Positions 27,494 to 36,699 of a DNA stretch of 64,000 nt are shown piece after piece. The notes under the pieces are model-generated. The model saw only the letters and a list, made by a program, of their open reading frames with translations, did no database searches and was not told the origin of the DNA. Source of the stretch: Prevotella sp. (lineage in GTDB: Bacteria; Bacteroidota; Bacteroidia; Bacteroidales; Bacteroidaceae); assembly GCA_017554385.1 (NCBI GenBank), contig JAFZIL010000059.1:1-64000 (forward strand), given 5' to 3'. Both the position numbers and the translations under genes were made by a program. Positions within the stretch are counted from its first letter, which is position 1. Every line of letters begins with the position of its first letter.

Positions 27494-28045
27494 ATGACCA
27501 ATTATAACGACCAACAGCTGAAGGAAATGCTTGCCGACAAGAATCTGCGAAGAAAGGGATTCGAGGCAATGGTCGGCCAATATAGCGAACAGCTTTATTG
27601 GCAGGTGCGCCGTATCGTGCTCGTACATGAGGATGCCGACGACGTGCTTCAGAACGCTTTCCTCAAGGCATGGAATGCGCTCGACGGTTTTCACGGCGAC
27701 TCGAAAATTCACACCTGGCTCACGCGCATAGCCATCAACGAGGCCCTCGACTTTATGCGGAAGAAAAAGAACCGCATTATGCTCTCAGCTGACGACACCG
27801 ACCTTGGGCTGGCTAACCAGCTGATGGCCGACGACTATTTTAACGGCGACGAGACCCAGGCCCAGCTTCAGGAAGCCATTGCCCAGCTGCCCGACGTTCA
27901 ACGAACGGTGTTCCAGTTGCGTTACTTCGACGAGATGAAATACAGCGAGATCAGTAAGATTCTCGGCACCTCCGAGGGAGGCCTCAAGGCATCGTATCAT
28001 ATCGCGGTGAAGAAAATCAGCGATTTTTTCCATCAGCACGATTAA
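27494..28045 (+). CDS. ECF-type RNA polymerase sigma factor
   Basis: A 183-residue sigma-70 family ECF factor. Region 2 lies at about 20-90 (HEDADDVLQNAFLKAW, IHTWLTRIAINEALDF). Region 4 at about 125-175 carries a helix-turn-helix (RTVFQLRYFDEMKYSEISKIL split, GTSEGGLKASYHIAVKKI). It leads a four-gene unit with a single-helix protein next to it, the usual place for an anti-sigma factor. Confidence 0.93.
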   Translation: MTNYNDQQLKEMLADKNLRRKGFEAMVGQYSEQLYWQVRRIVLVHEDADDVLQNAFLKAWNALDGFHGDSKIHTWLTRIAINEALDFMRKKKNRIMLSADDTDLGLANQLMADDYFNGDETQAQLQEAIAQLPDVQRTVFQLRYFDEMKYSEISKILGTSEGGLKASYHIAVKKISDFFHQHD

Positions 28046-28103
28046 ACCTATACAGAAGACAATCGTCCAATGTAATGAATATAAAACGGATAAAGAACTA
28101 ATT

Positions 28104-28481
28104 ATGACAAATGAGGAATTATACATTCGTAACAAGCTGGGGCGTAACGACAACCCGTTCGCCGTTCCTGAAGGATATTTCAGCAAGTTCACGGAGCGCG
28201 TGATGCAGCAGATTCCCGACACTCCCGACAACGTTGTCGAAATGCTGGAGAAGAAGCCACGCACGGTGATAATGCGACAGCTCAGGCCTTGGTTCTATGC
28301 TGCCGCAAGTGTATGTCTCTTCGTGTTTGGTGCTGCCGTCTACACCCACCTCTCCGATGAGCAGCAGCCCATGCTTTCAGCAGCATCCGAGCAGACTGCC
28401 AGTGAAATCTACGTTGACGAGGCTGCCGACTATGCTATGATCGACAACCACGATATCTATCTCTGTCTGATGAACGAATAA
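28104..28481 (+). CDS. small single-helix membrane protein, putative anti-sigma factor
   Basis: A 125-residue protein. About 70 polar N-terminal residues (NPFAVPEGYFSKFTERVMQQI) come before one membrane helix (WFYAAASVCLFVFGAAVYTHL) and an acidic tail. NPFxVPxGYF is common in small proteins next to ECF sigma genes in Bacteroidota. I infer an anti-sigma role from position and topology; no zinc-binding HxxxCxxC motif is present. Confidence 0.6.
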   Translation: MTNEELYIRNKLGRNDNPFAVPEGYFSKFTERVMQQIPDTPDNVVEMLEKKPRTVIMRQLRPWFYAAASVCLFVFGAAVYTHLSDEQQPMLSAASEQTASEIYVDEAADYAMIDNHDIYLCLMNE

Positions 28482-28494
28482 AGACTACACAACT

Positions 28495-28926
28495 ATGAAG
28501 AAAATCCTTACCATCTTCCTTGTGCTCATGGTGAGCGTCGCTGTGAGTGCGCAGGAACAACCACGCTTCTCTCCTGAGAAGTTTGATGCCGAGCTTCAGC
28601 AGTTTATAGTGCAGGAAGCCCATCTCACGCCACAGGAGTCGGCCCGCTTCTTCCCTGTCTATAAAGAGATGCAGCGTAAGCAGCGTGCCATCTACGAACG
28701 CATGCGCCAGCTGGGTAAAATCAAGCCCCAGGATGAGGCTGGATGTCAGAAAGCCATTCAGGACCGCGACAATATTGACGTCGAGCTGAAGCGCATTCAG
28801 CAGACCTATCATAACAAGTTCCTCGACATACTTCCTGCATCGAAGGTGTATGATGTGATTCAAGCCGAAGACCGTTTCCATCGTCGCATGCTGAAGCGTT
28901 GGAGCAAACCCATGAATAGAAAATGA
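28495..28926 (+). CDS. periplasmic helical protein, Spy/CpxP-like in shape
   Basis: A 143-residue secreted protein with signal peptide (MKKILTIFLVLMVSVAVSAQ) followed by an all-helical body (LTPQESARFFPVYKEMQRKQ). Similar small proteins follow ECF sigma/anti-sigma pairs and are thought to sense envelope stress. It overlaps the next gene by four bases (ATGA). Confidence 0.6.
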   Translation: MKKILTIFLVLMVSVAVSAQEQPRFSPEKFDAELQQFIVQEAHLTPQESARFFPVYKEMQRKQRAIYERMRQLGKIKPQDEAGCQKAIQDRDNIDVELKRIQQTYHNKFLDILPASKVYDVIQAEDRFHRRMLKRWSKPMNRK

Positions 28927-29801
28927 TGACTATAATACTTTGTGGTCTCCTCTTGCTTGCCGTTGTGGCAATGGCTTTTATGTACACTCGCTATCGCAAG
29001 TCGCGAAGTGCCTATCTTCGCATGAGCATGATGTTGGAGAACCTCAACAGTTACGCTTTCCTCATAGACGACCAGTTTGAAGTCAAGGAAACAAATTATT
29101 ACGCACTTAACCCTGCTCAGCAGCCAGACGAAAACAGTCCGCGCCTGCTGGGCAATGTGCTTCATTGCAGTACAGCCTGCGAGTCAGGTACCTGCGGGAC
29201 AGGTCTTGCGTGTAAGCATTGTCCTGTGCGCTTCGTTATCTCGAAGTCGTTTGAACGGAAAGACGATTTCAGCGACCTCGAGGTAAGCATGGAGCTCTCT
29301 GACAGCAAGCAGAATGTGTCCGACATCGATGTCAACGTTGGAGGTCGTTACATCTCCGTTGAGGGCCAGCCCTATATGGTCATCAATGTGAAGGATATCA
29401 CTGAGTCTAAGCGCCTGCTACGCCGATACATCGATCAGAGTCTTGCTCAGGATAGCAATCCAGAGGTACCCAAACTGCTATTTGCCACGCAGAACGTAGG
29501 CCGCTTCAACCATCTGCGCGAGAAGCTCAAGGAAGCCTGTCGCGTGATCTATGCCGACTCGGTTGAACAGGTCGTAAGGCGTATTGGCAAAGGCAAGGAC
29601 TACGGCTATTCTGCCGCCCTTTTCGACGAAACTTTCCTCCATGCTCACGACGTCCTCGACCAGATTAATGAGCACATCGTCATCATCAAGCTTACTACAG
29701 ATGGTGAGACAGGCATTGAGGGTCGACTTCTGTCAATACCTACGGACATTTCAGACGAAGAGTTGAAGAAGCTTATTTCCCGCCATTTTCAGAAACAATA
29801 A
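28923..29801 (+). CDS. membrane PAS protein with five-cysteine cluster and receiver-like tail
   Basis: A 292-residue protein with one N-terminal membrane helix (about 3-22) and a PAS-type domain (about 40-140). A compact cluster C82, C86, C91, C97 and C100 interrupts the PAS fold (HCSTACESGTCGTG and CKHCPVRF). The C-terminal half (VPKLLFATQNVGRFNHL, AALFDETFLHAHDVLDQI) looks like a degenerate response-regulator receiver. There is no kinase or output domain. The cysteines could bind a metal or Fe-S cluster or form redox disulfides. It closes the ECF sigma unit, suggesting a redox or metal input, which is inference. Confidence 0.6.
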   Translation: MMTIILCGLLLLAVVAMAFMYTRYRKSRSAYLRMSMMLENLNSYAFLIDDQFEVKETNYYALNPAQQPDENSPRLLGNVLHCSTACESGTCGTGLACKHCPVRFVISKSFERKDDFSDLEVSMELSDSKQNVSDIDVNVGGRYISVEGQPYMVINVKDITESKRLLRRYIDQSLAQDSNPEVPKLLFATQNVGRFNHLREKLKEACRVIYADSVEQVVRRIGKGKDYGYSAALFDETFLHAHDVLDQINEHIVIIKLTTDGETGIEGRLLSIPTDISDEELKKLISRHFQKQ

Positions 29802-29926
29802 GAGCTTACTGCATTAAGCCAAAGAGCTTGCTGCATTAAGCCAAAGAGCTTGCTGCATTAAGCCATAAGAGCTTGTTGCATTAAGCCAAAGAGCTACTGC
29901 ATTAAGCCATAAGAGCTTGTTGCATT
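29800..29926. repeat. 22-bp tandem array copying the patatin gene end
   Basis: About six units of AAGAGCTTGCTGCATTAAGCCA (22-23 bases, small variations) run from the stop codon of the PAS gene into the last codons of the patatin gene. On the minus strand each unit reads as the end of the patatin frame (MQQALMA and stop). Confidence 0.9.
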
Positions 29927-30750
29927 TTCTGTCGACCTATGGCGATGAGTTTTTCCGATTTGTCATAGTCGAAGCCACCATAGCGGCTCATCTGTATGTC
30001 AACAAGCACGTCTGGCTTCATCAGCTGGGCCATGAGGATAGAGTTCTGACGAATCATCAGTGAGCTGACTCGCGAGAGCATCGAGTAGTAGTTGAATTCA
30101 AGGTTATCGGGTATCAGCTTGTTGAGTATCTGCTGTGACAGCGATTTGCTGTGCTTGCGCTTCTCCACCAACTCATGCTGTATCTCCCACTGCGTCTTAT
30201 AGTCATGTCCGCTCACATCGACCCCAACCAGAATGTCACCCTCATGACGCACCACACGGTTCATCGGTAAGGGGTTCGTCACGCCACCGTCTATGAGAAT
30301 CATTCCGTCACGATGCACAGGCTCATAGAACGACGGCAGAGAGATGGAGGCGCGGATGGCGTCGAAGAGACTTCCTTTTCTAAACACGACCTCATGTCCG
30401 GCTTTTAGGTCGGTAGCTACGGCGCAATAGGGTATCGGCAGGTCTTCAATCGGCATGTCTGGCACAAACTCCATAATGGCCTCGATGATGCGCGAACCCT
30501 TGACTATATGATTAAGGCTCAGCGAGAAGTCGGTCAGCTCAAGCATCTTCTTCCTGTCAACCGTCTTCATCCATTCGCGGAAATCCTCCAGTTTTCCTGC
30601 CGCATACACACCTCCGATGAGGGCACCCATAGAGCATCCTGCAATAGAGGTGATACGATAGCCTTGGTTTTCCAGTTCCTCAATAGCTCCGATATGGGCA
30701 AGTCCCCTTGCACCACCACTCGACAAAACTAATGCTACGTCTTTTGACAT
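29902..30750 (-). CDS. patatin-like phospholipase
   Basis: I start it at 30750 (MSKDVALVLS, 282 residues); the open frame upstream is out of register with the family. The Ser-Asp dyad is visible: the oxyanion loop SSGGARG, the nucleophile elbow GCSMGALIGG and the DGG motif in ILIDGGVTNPLP. Patatins hydrolyse acyl chains of membrane lipids. The last codons are part of a 22-bp tandem array. It is downstream of an envelope-protein cluster on the same strand. Confidence 0.92.
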   Translation of the reverse strand: MSKDVALVLSSGGARGLAHIGAIEELENQGYRITSIAGCSMGALIGGVYAAGKLEDFREWMKTVDRKKMLELTDFSLSLNHIVKGSRIIEAIMEFVPDMPIEDLPIPYCAVATDLKAGHEVVFRKGSLFDAIRASISLPSFYEPVHRDGMILIDGGVTNPLPMNRVVRHEGDILVGVDVSGHDYKTQWEIQHELVEKRKHSKSLSQQILNKLIPDNLEFNYYSMLSRVSSLMIRQNSILMAQLMKPDVLVDIQMSRYGGFDYDKSEKLIAIGRQKMQQALMA

Positions 30751-30784
30751 AAAACTAAATACGCAAAAGAAAGTAGGAGGAAAG

Positions 30785-31078
30785 CTACTTCCTCCTACTT
30801 GATTTTTTCTTTCCAAAGAAGTTGAAAAGGCCGGAATAGCTTTTCATCAGCTTCCTGATTAGTAGGAAGGCATCGATGGCCGTAACGGTGTTAGTAACGA
30901 GCGTTGCGACATATTCGCCCTTTGTGGCATTCTCCTTTGGGGTAAATAATGAACTCCACATGGAGCCGATTTTCTCGGTATCACGGTCGATTTCATCAGA
31001 CAAATCCTCCTTGCGCCGACGAATATCCTCAAGCGTGGTGTATGAAGACGGGGTAGGGTACTTCTCTTGCTGCATCAT
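30785..31078 (-). CDS. hypothetical protein next to holin-like and YtxH genes
   Basis: A 97-residue protein: charged N-terminal half (LEDIRRRKEDLSDEIDRDTE), a weakly hydrophobic segment (YVATLVTNTVTAIDAFLLI) and a basic tail (KKKSSRRK). Not recognised as a named family. Spacing to its neighbours indicates one operon with the holin-like and YtxH genes. Confidence 0.6.
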   Translation of the reverse strand: MMQQEKYPTPSSYTTLEDIRRRKEDLSDEIDRDTEKIGSMWSSLFTPKENATKGEYVATLVTNTVTAIDAFLLIRKLMKSYSGLFNFFGKKKSSRRK

Positions 31079-31094
31079 CTTCTTCTCGTTTTCA

Positions 31095-31442
31095 TTAACT
31101 CATGAGCAGGCTTGCGAGGAACCTGACGAGAGGTTTCTCGATCCAAGACTTGCGAAAAACAACGAACAATACCAGTATGAGCAGATGAAGCCCCGAGACG
31201 AGATAGAAGGCACCCGTAATCCCGATGGAATCGGCTATCCAGTAAGCTGTGCCCATCCAGAAGAACAGCAGTACGGCGATGACAATCAGGAATAGGAGAA
31301 TAGCCAGGGCCGTTGCCGTGAGTAGGCGAACGACCTTGTCTATCACGTCGAGTTTGATGTACTCCTTCTGAAGGCCCAGGTAGTGCTTCAGCAGTTCAAT
31401 CAGCTCGGCAATCGTCTCAACGTTCTTATCGCTTGATAACAT
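31095..31442 (-). CDS. phage-holin-like inner membrane protein
   Basis: A 115-residue protein with an amphipathic N-terminal helix and two membrane helices (ATALAILLFLIVIAVLLFFW; ITGAFYLVSGLHLLILVLFV). It resembles the holin superfamily III proteins widely annotated in Bacteroidota chromosomes, which are probably envelope-stress proteins and not lysis factors. The start overlaps the YtxH stop by one base. Confidence 0.7.
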   Translation of the reverse strand: MLSSDKNVETIAELIELLKHYLGLQKEYIKLDVIDKVVRLLTATALAILLFLIVIAVLLFFWMGTAYWIADSIGITGAFYLVSGLHLLILVLFVVFRKSWIEKPLVRFLASLLMS

Positions 31443-31654
31443 TACTCTTCTGATGCAGCATCCTGGATGTCGTCAACCAGGTCGCCTACTTCTTTACGGT
31501 TGAGCTTGATGTTGTGCTTGCGAAGGAATTCTTCAACTGTATCAGTAATTTTCACGCGGGTGTCACGCCCTTTTTCAGGAGCAACAAGCAGACCGATGGC
31601 TGCACCAGCAATGGCACCGCCAAGAAATGCGCCAATATAACCTAAACTTTTCAT
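31442..31654 (-). CDS. YtxH-domain stress protein
   Basis: A 70-residue protein with the YtxH signature: a glycine/alanine-rich membrane helix (IGAFLGGAIAGAAIGLLVAP) followed by EKGRDTRVKI and a charged helical tail. The family is linked to general stress. It is the first gene of the small operon that also holds the holin-like and 97-residue proteins. Confidence 0.85.
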   Translation of the reverse strand: MKSLGYIGAFLGGAIAGAAIGLLVAPEKGRDTRVKITDTVEEFLRKHNIKLNRKEVGDLVDDIQDAASEE

Positions 31655-31695
31655 ACTTTTGTTTTTTGTTAGTGAAACATATTGTCTTTACTCGG

Positions 31696-31703
31696 CAAAT
31701 ATA
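31696..31703 (-). promoter_or_regulatory. -7 box of the YtxH operon
   Basis: TATATTTG on the minus strand, about 40 bases before the YtxH start. No good TTTG is seen at 19-20 bases. Confidence 0.45.
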
Positions 31704-31880
31704 CTGATTTTATCGCATACGAAACAATATTTCATGTCATTTTTTGTTAAATTGCACATAAAATCTTGAATTAACAAAGATTTTGCGTCTTTTTTTCCGT
31801 TATTTCATCGATATTTTGTAATTTCGCGGGTGAAAAAGTTTGTCTAAATCATCAAATCAAATTAATAAAGTATTTAAGTT

Positions 31881-32384
31881 ATGAAGAAGTTCATGGTTTT
31901 ATGCGCAGGATTTTGCCTCGCATTATCTTTCACAAGTTGCAAGTCGAGTGACAGTGCCTACAAGCAGGCTTACGAGAAGGCCAAGTCTCAGGAGGCTGCT
32001 CAGCGTGTTGCTACTGAGAACACGGTTACTGAGACTCCAGTGGTTACTCCCGTGCAGACGGTTCCTGCCAATCAGACGACGGTTGTCGACAACTATGACA
32101 ACGTGGCTGTTCGTCAGGAGCAGGTTACGCTGGTCAGTGGTACTGGTTTGCGTGCCTACAGCGTTGTTGTCGGCTCGTTCTCTGTGATTGCTAATGCCGA
32201 AGGTCTTCAGCAGCGTTTGAAGAATGCTGGCTATCCTGCACAGATTGTCAAGAATGAGGATCGCAATATGTATCGTGTGGTTGCTACAACCTGCGACAAC
32301 AAGGGTGAGGCTGTTCGCAGCCGTGATGCCCTGCGTGGTACCGAACTCAATCCTCAGGGCGACGCTTGGCTGCTCTCTAAATAA
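31881..32384 (+). CDS. SPOR-domain lipoprotein
   Basis: A 167-residue lipoprotein: signal ending FTSC (cysteine near residue 20), a Val/Thr-rich linker and a C-terminal SPOR domain (about 90-165, AYSVVVGSFSVIANAEGLQQ, NMYRVVATTCDN). SPOR domains bind denuded glycan strands of peptidoglycan, often at division sites. It lies seven bases before ruvX. Confidence 0.85.
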   Translation: MKKFMVLCAGFCLALSFTSCKSSDSAYKQAYEKAKSQEAAQRVATENTVTETPVVTPVQTVPANQTTVVDNYDNVAVRQEQVTLVSGTGLRAYSVVVGSFSVIANAEGLQQRLKNAGYPAQIVKNEDRNMYRVVATTCDNKGEAVRSRDALRGTELNPQGDAWLLSK

Positions 32385-32391
32385 GTAACCA

Positions 32392-32811
32392 TTGGCCCGC
32401 ATTCTTTCCATTGACTACGGTCGAAAACGAACGGGAATAGCTGTCACTGACCCTCTGCAGATTATTGCAGGCGGGTTGGTGACGGTTGTTACTTCAGAAT
32501 TGTTCGACTGGTTGAAAGCCTATGTTTCGCGTGAGGAGGTAGAAAGGATTGTTATCGGCAAACCGATGCAAACCAATGGTATGCCGAGCGAGAACCTCCC
32601 CCGTGTGGAACAGTTTGTCAATCGCTGGCGAAGGGCAATGCCTTCCATTCCCATTGAGTATTATGACGAGCGCTTCACTTCGGTACTTGCCCACCAGACG
32701 ATGCTTGATGCAGGGTTGAAGAAAAAAGCCCGTCAGAATAAGGCTCTTGTCGACGAGATTAGCGCCACCATCATTCTCAAGGATTATTTGGAGGCTCGAC
32801 GAATGAAGTGA
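32392..32811 (+). CDS. ruvX: Holliday junction resolvase-like protein RuvX/YqgF
   Basis: A 139-residue RNase H-fold protein. The first strand with its catalytic aspartate (ILSIDYGRKRTGIAV), the VIGKPMQTNG segment with the active-site region, and YYDERFTSVLA are all present. The only start that keeps the first strand intact is TTG at 32392, giving MARILSIDYG. The family acts in 16S rRNA maturation. It is followed by def. Confidence 0.92.
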   Translation: MARILSIDYGRKRTGIAVTDPLQIIAGGLVTVVTSELFDWLKAYVSREEVERIVIGKPMQTNGMPSENLPRVEQFVNRWRRAMPSIPIEYYDERFTSVLAHQTMLDAGLKKKARQNKALVDEISATIILKDYLEARRMK

Positions 32812-32832
32812 TTCTTTTCAAACAAACGCATT

Positions 32833-33393
32833 ATGATCTTACCTATTTATATATATGGTCAGCCTGTGCTTCGCAAAGTTGCCGAAGACATCACGCCTGA
32901 CTATCCTGACCTGAAGCAACTGATTGCCAACATGTGGGAGACGCTGGCCGAGTCTGAAGGCATTGGCTTGGCTGCCCCACAGATAGGACAAGCCATCCGT
33001 CTGTCTGTCATCGACCTCGATGTGCTAAGTGAGGATATGCCTGAGTACAAGGGTTTCAAGCAGGTCTTCATTAATCCTCATATCATCGAATTCGATGATT
33101 CTAAGACCGATACTTCAGAAGAAGGATGCCTGTCGCTGCCTGCCATCCATGAGAAGGTCGTTCGTCCCACGCGCATACATGTGAAGTGGATGGATGAGAG
33201 TTTTACGCCTCACGACGAATGGGTCGAGGGCTATCTTGCTCGTGTGATGCAGCATGAGTTCGACCATCTTGACGGTCACATGTTCATTGACCATATCTCG
33301 CCCTTGCGTCGTCAGCTCATCAAGAACAAGCTGAAGGCGTTGACTCAGGGACGCTATCGCTGCGGCTACAGGACAAAGCCGGTGAAAAGGTGA
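32833..33393 (+). CDS. def: peptide deformylase
   Basis: A 186-residue metallo-enzyme that removes the formyl group from nascent proteins. All three motifs are seen: [18 protein letters not shown] (metal cysteine) and QHEFDHLDG (two histidines and the catalytic glutamate). Normal length. Confidence 0.97.
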   Translation: MILPIYIYGQPVLRKVAEDITPDYPDLKQLIANMWETLAESEGIGLAAPQIGQAIRLSVIDLDVLSEDMPEYKGFKQVFINPHIIEFDDSKTDTSEEGCLSLPAIHEKVVRPTRIHVKWMDESFTPHDEWVEGYLARVMQHEFDHLDGHMFIDHISPLRRQLIKNKLKALTQGRYRCGYRTKPVKR

Positions 33394-33474
33394 AAAATTG
33401 AAAAGGTGAAAAGAAAACTGGTGAAAAGAAGAATGTGAAAGGGATAAAAGGTAAAGGGGTAAAAAGTTAAAAGA
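33388..33474. repeat. purine-rich imperfect repeat
   Basis: The gap between def and the TPR gene is nearly all purines, with repeats of GTGAAAAG/AAAAGGTG-like 8-base units. No promoter is seen. Confidence 0.6.
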
Positions 33475-35511
33475 ATGAATGACTGGGATTACATAAGGTG
33501 CCTTGGAGGTAAGAGGCCGACAGGTCTTTCGCCTTTTTACCTGTTTGCCTTTTTCCTATTCTACTTTTTACCTTCACATGCCCAGTTCAATACAGAGCGT
33601 TTGATGACCGTCGGTCGTTCGGCATTGTATTATGAGGACTATGTCCTCTCCATCCAGTATTTCAATCAGGCCATCTCTGCCAAACCCTATCTCTATGAAC
33701 CTTGGTTCTTCCGTGCTATAGCCAAGTATTACCTGGATGACTTCCCAGGTGCCGAGCGCGACTGTTCTGAGGCCATCCAGCGCAATCCCTACGTGGTGAA
33801 CCTCTACGAGCTTCGCGGCCTTTGTCGCATACAGCAGAAGATGTATGCCGAGGCGGCCAACGACTATAGCCGTGCCCTTCGCTATGATCCTGAGAACCGC
33901 AACTTGTGGCACAATCGCGTGCTTTGCCGACTGCGCAACGAGGATTTCGATACGGCGTTGAGCGAGCTGGACACCATTATAGGTCGATGGAGCAAACACG
34001 CTCCTGCATACGCTATGCAGGCCGATGCCCATATGCAGCTGAAAGACACTACAAAGGCCATCGGCTCATTGGAGAGGAGCCTTGAGATTGATCCCTATGA
34101 CGGTCATACCTGGGCGGCACGAAGCATTATCAGCCTTTCGCGCGAGGAATGGAGCGATGCCGAGGGCTTCCTGGACAAGGCCATCCACCTTCTGCCTAAG
34201 AACGGCAGCTGCTATATCAACAGGGCTCTGGCTCGCTATAACCAGAATAACCTTCGTGGTGCTATGGCCGACTATGATACGGCGCTTGACCTGGAACCCA
34301 ACAACTTCCTGGGGCATTACAACCGTGGATTGCTGCGCTCGCAGGTAGGCGACGACAACAGGGCCATTACCGACTTCGACTTTGTGCTGAACCTGGAACC
34401 AGACAACCTGCTTGCACTCTACAACCGCGCCGTGCTGCTCGACAAGACTGGTGACCTGAAGGGAGCCATCCGCGACTATTCGAAGGTTATTGGTGAGTAT
34501 CCCAACTTCTGGACGGGTCTTGAGGCGCGTGCTTCCTGCTATCGGCGGTTGGGCATGAACCGACAGGCAGAGGCCGACGAGAATACCGTTTATCGGGCTC
34601 GTCTGATGAAGCATTTCTATGGCACCCAGCCGAAGATGAACAATAAGCAGATGCGCAAACGCAGCGATGAGGATCTGGAGAAGTACAACCAGCTGGTCGT
34701 TGCCGACGAGCAGGAACTGGAGCACGAATACAAGAACGACTACCGTGGAAAGGTGCAGCACCATAAGGTCGAGATGGAACTGCAGCCGATGTTTGGCCTC
34801 TCGTTCGAGTCGCACCATAGCGATGTGAAGTCGTATATAGCCTTCGACCATGATGTCGATGCGTTAAACCAGCAGTTACGCGCGCGAACCATATTTATTA
34901 ATAATAACCACTCCACGCTTAGCGACCAGCAGTCATCGGCCTATTTCAACTATATCGACTCGCTGAGCAACGGCATTGCCCAGTCACGACAGACGTCAGA
35001 TGCCGTTCAGATGCTGTTGCTGCGCGCTGTTGCATATACCGCCATACAGAATTTTGAGAGTGCCATCGACGATCTGTCGACATATCTTCAGATTGACTCC
35101 GTGTCAGTTCCGGCCTTGTGGCAGCGTGCCTTCTGCCAGTCGAAGATCAACCAGTTCCTCTCGGCAACCAACGGTGATGGAGGCCAGCTTGCTGGCGAGA
35201 GTTCCAGCATCGACCTGAAGACGGCCAACGTGCTGGCAGACCTGAACCACGCATTGCAGCTTGCACCTCAGAATGCGTACCTTCTCTATGACCGCGCCAA
35301 TGTCTATGCGCAGCGTAAGGAATACAAGCGTGCCATCGACGACTATTCGGCAGCCATCGCCATCGATTCCCATCTGGCCGAGGCCTACTTCAACCGTGGG
35401 CTTTGCTATGTCTATGACAAGCAGGAGTCAGTGGGCATACTCGACCTGAGCAAGGCTGGTGAGTTGGGTCTTTATCAAGCATATAGCATCATTAAGAAAT
35501 ACAGGAAATAG
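33475..35511 (+). CDS. exported TPR protein
   Basis: A 678-residue protein. An unusual long N-terminus leads into a signal helix (FYLLFAF-type run, residues about 22-37, ending SHAQ). It is followed by two blocks of tetratricopeptide repeats, about residues 40-365 and 510-675, separated by a charged linker with many lysines and glutamates. TPRs mediate protein contacts; no catalytic domain is seen. It lies four bases before the next gene and is probably co-expressed with it. Confidence 0.8.
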   Translation: MNDWDYIRCLGGKRPTGLSPFYLFAFFLFYFLPSHAQFNTERLMTVGRSALYYEDYVLSIQYFNQAISAKPYLYEPWFFRAIAKYYLDDFPGAERDCSEAIQRNPYVVNLYELRGLCRIQQKMYAEAANDYSRALRYDPENRNLWHNRVLCRLRNEDFDTALSELDTIIGRWSKHAPAYAMQADAHMQLKDTTKAIGSLERSLEIDPYDGHTWAARSIISLSREEWSDAEGFLDKAIHLLPKNGSCYINRALARYNQNNLRGAMADYDTALDLEPNNFLGHYNRGLLRSQVGDDNRAITDFDFVLNLEPDNLLALYNRAVLLDKTGDLKGAIRDYSKVIGEYPNFWTGLEARASCYRRLGMNRQAEADENTVYRARLMKHFYGTQPKMNNKQMRKRSDEDLEKYNQLVVADEQELEHEYKNDYRGKVQHHKVEMELQPMFGLSFESHHSDVKSYIAFDHDVDALNQQLRARTIFINNNHSTLSDQQSSAYFNYIDSLSNGIAQSRQTSDAVQMLLLRAVAYTAIQNFESAIDDLSTYLQIDSVSVPALWQRAFCQSKINQFLSATNGDGGQLAGESSSIDLKTANVLADLNHALQLAPQNAYLLYDRANVYAQRKEYKRAIDDYSAAIAIDSHLAEAYFNRGLCYVYDKQESVGILDLSKAGELGLYQAYSIIKKYRK

Positions 35512-35514
35512 AAT

Positions 35515-36699
35515 ATGACGAACGAAAACTTATTGTGGAACAAGATACTGGCTGTCGTGCTGAAGATGCCAGGAGTGAAGGTCAACCGCGTGGCATTCCT
35601 TACGAATGCGCTACGACCCTATTGTACTGAACAGAAACTGGCAATGCTCGGCAGCGTGCGTCCCTACACGATAGCATCGGATGCCGACATCGACCGTGCT
35701 GCCAAGACCTGTATCAACCGCCATACCGCTTTGGCTACGACTGCCTCGACCATTGCCGGATTGCCTGGAGGATTGGCAATGGCTGCTACTATTCCTGGCG
35801 ATCTCTCGCAGTACTACTTCCATGTGTTCGTGCTTTCGCAGAAAATGGCCTATCTCTATGGCTTCCCAGATTTCTGCGACGAGAACGACGAGTTGAGCGA
35901 TTCTGCCAGCGACCTGCTTACTATATTCATGGGTTCGATGATGGGTGCAAGCGTGGCCGATCAGGGCATCAGCGAGCTGGCAAAAGGCGTTGCCAAGTCG
36001 GCTGTCGGTCGTCTGCCTCGCGTTGCCATCACTAAGGCCGCCGTTTTTCCTATAGCCTCGAAGGTTGCGCGGATGATTGGCTTGAAACTGTCGAAGGATA
36101 GCTTTGCACGCGGACTTGGTAAGTTTCTGCCCGTTGCCGGCGGCCTGTTCTCTGGCAGTATGACGCTCTTCACGTTCAGACCTGGTGCCCTTCGTCTTCA
36201 GAAAAGGCTAAAGGCTCAGAAGATGCATTTCGATGATGGTGACATCGATGCGCTGGAATACTCGAACATCAAGGCATCGTTTATCAAGGCAGAATTGTCT
36301 GAGAAAGACCCTGTTTCAAAGGAACTGGCTGTCTTGCAGGCAGTTGTCAATATGGCCAACATCAACGGCGCTGTCTCTGATGCGCGCTATAAGGTGGTGG
36401 AGGAAAAGGTGGCCAATGCCAATATCAAAGAAGAGCAGATGCTCGATTTGCTGAGCAATGTGGGTACTGCCAGTCATAGCAACTCCATTTTCAGCTACGA
36501 GCTCGACTACGAGCTGTTAGGTTGCGACCCTGACTATGCCGAGGATGCCCTTCGCAGCATGATTAAAGTCATGTGTGCCGATGGCCAGCAGCCCACTATG
36601 GCCGAACAAATGTATCTGACAATGACGGCTAAGACCATCGGCATCAGCAAGGAGCGTCTGAACGAGCTCCGTTCAGAAGTTGTAGCTGAAGCCCAGTGA
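35515..36699 (+). CDS. EcsC/TerB-like hypothetical protein
   Basis: A 394-residue protein. The N-terminal half holds glycine-rich amphipathic helices (TTASTIAGLPGGLAMAATIP, FVLSQKMAYLYGFPDF) resembling EcsC-type proteins. The C-terminal 130 residues resemble a TerB-like helical bundle (LQAVVNMANINGAVSDARYK, IKVMCADGQQPTMAEQMY). Both assignments come from pattern only. The 3' end overlaps the convergent DUF3078 gene by 27 bases. Confidence 0.5.
   Translation: MTNENLLWNKILAVVLKMPGVKVNRVAFLTNALRPYCTEQKLAMLGSVRPYTIASDADIDRAAKTCINRHTALATTASTIAGLPGGLAMAATIPGDLSQYYFHVFVLSQKMAYLYGFPDFCDENDELSDSASDLLTIFMGSMMGASVADQGISELAKGVAKSAVGRLPRVAITKAAVFPIASKVARMIGLKLSKDSFARGLGKFLPVAGGLFSGSMTLFTFRPGALRLQKRLKAQKMHFDDGDIDALEYSNIKASFIKAELSEKDPVSKELAVLQAVVNMANINGAVSDARYKVVEEKVANANIKEEQMLDLLSNVGTASHSNSIFSYELDYELLGCDPDYAEDALRSMIKVMCADGQQPTMAEQMYLTMTAKTIGISKERLNELRSEVVAEAQ

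Noticed and set aside
29800-29926. CRISPR array
   Set aside because: Units are directly adjacent, with no unique spacers, and copy the neighbouring gene end. This is a simple tandem repeat.
31095-31654. prophage remnant because of the holin-like gene
   Set aside because: No other phage genes are nearby. Such holin-like/YtxH pairs are ordinary chromosomal genes in this group.
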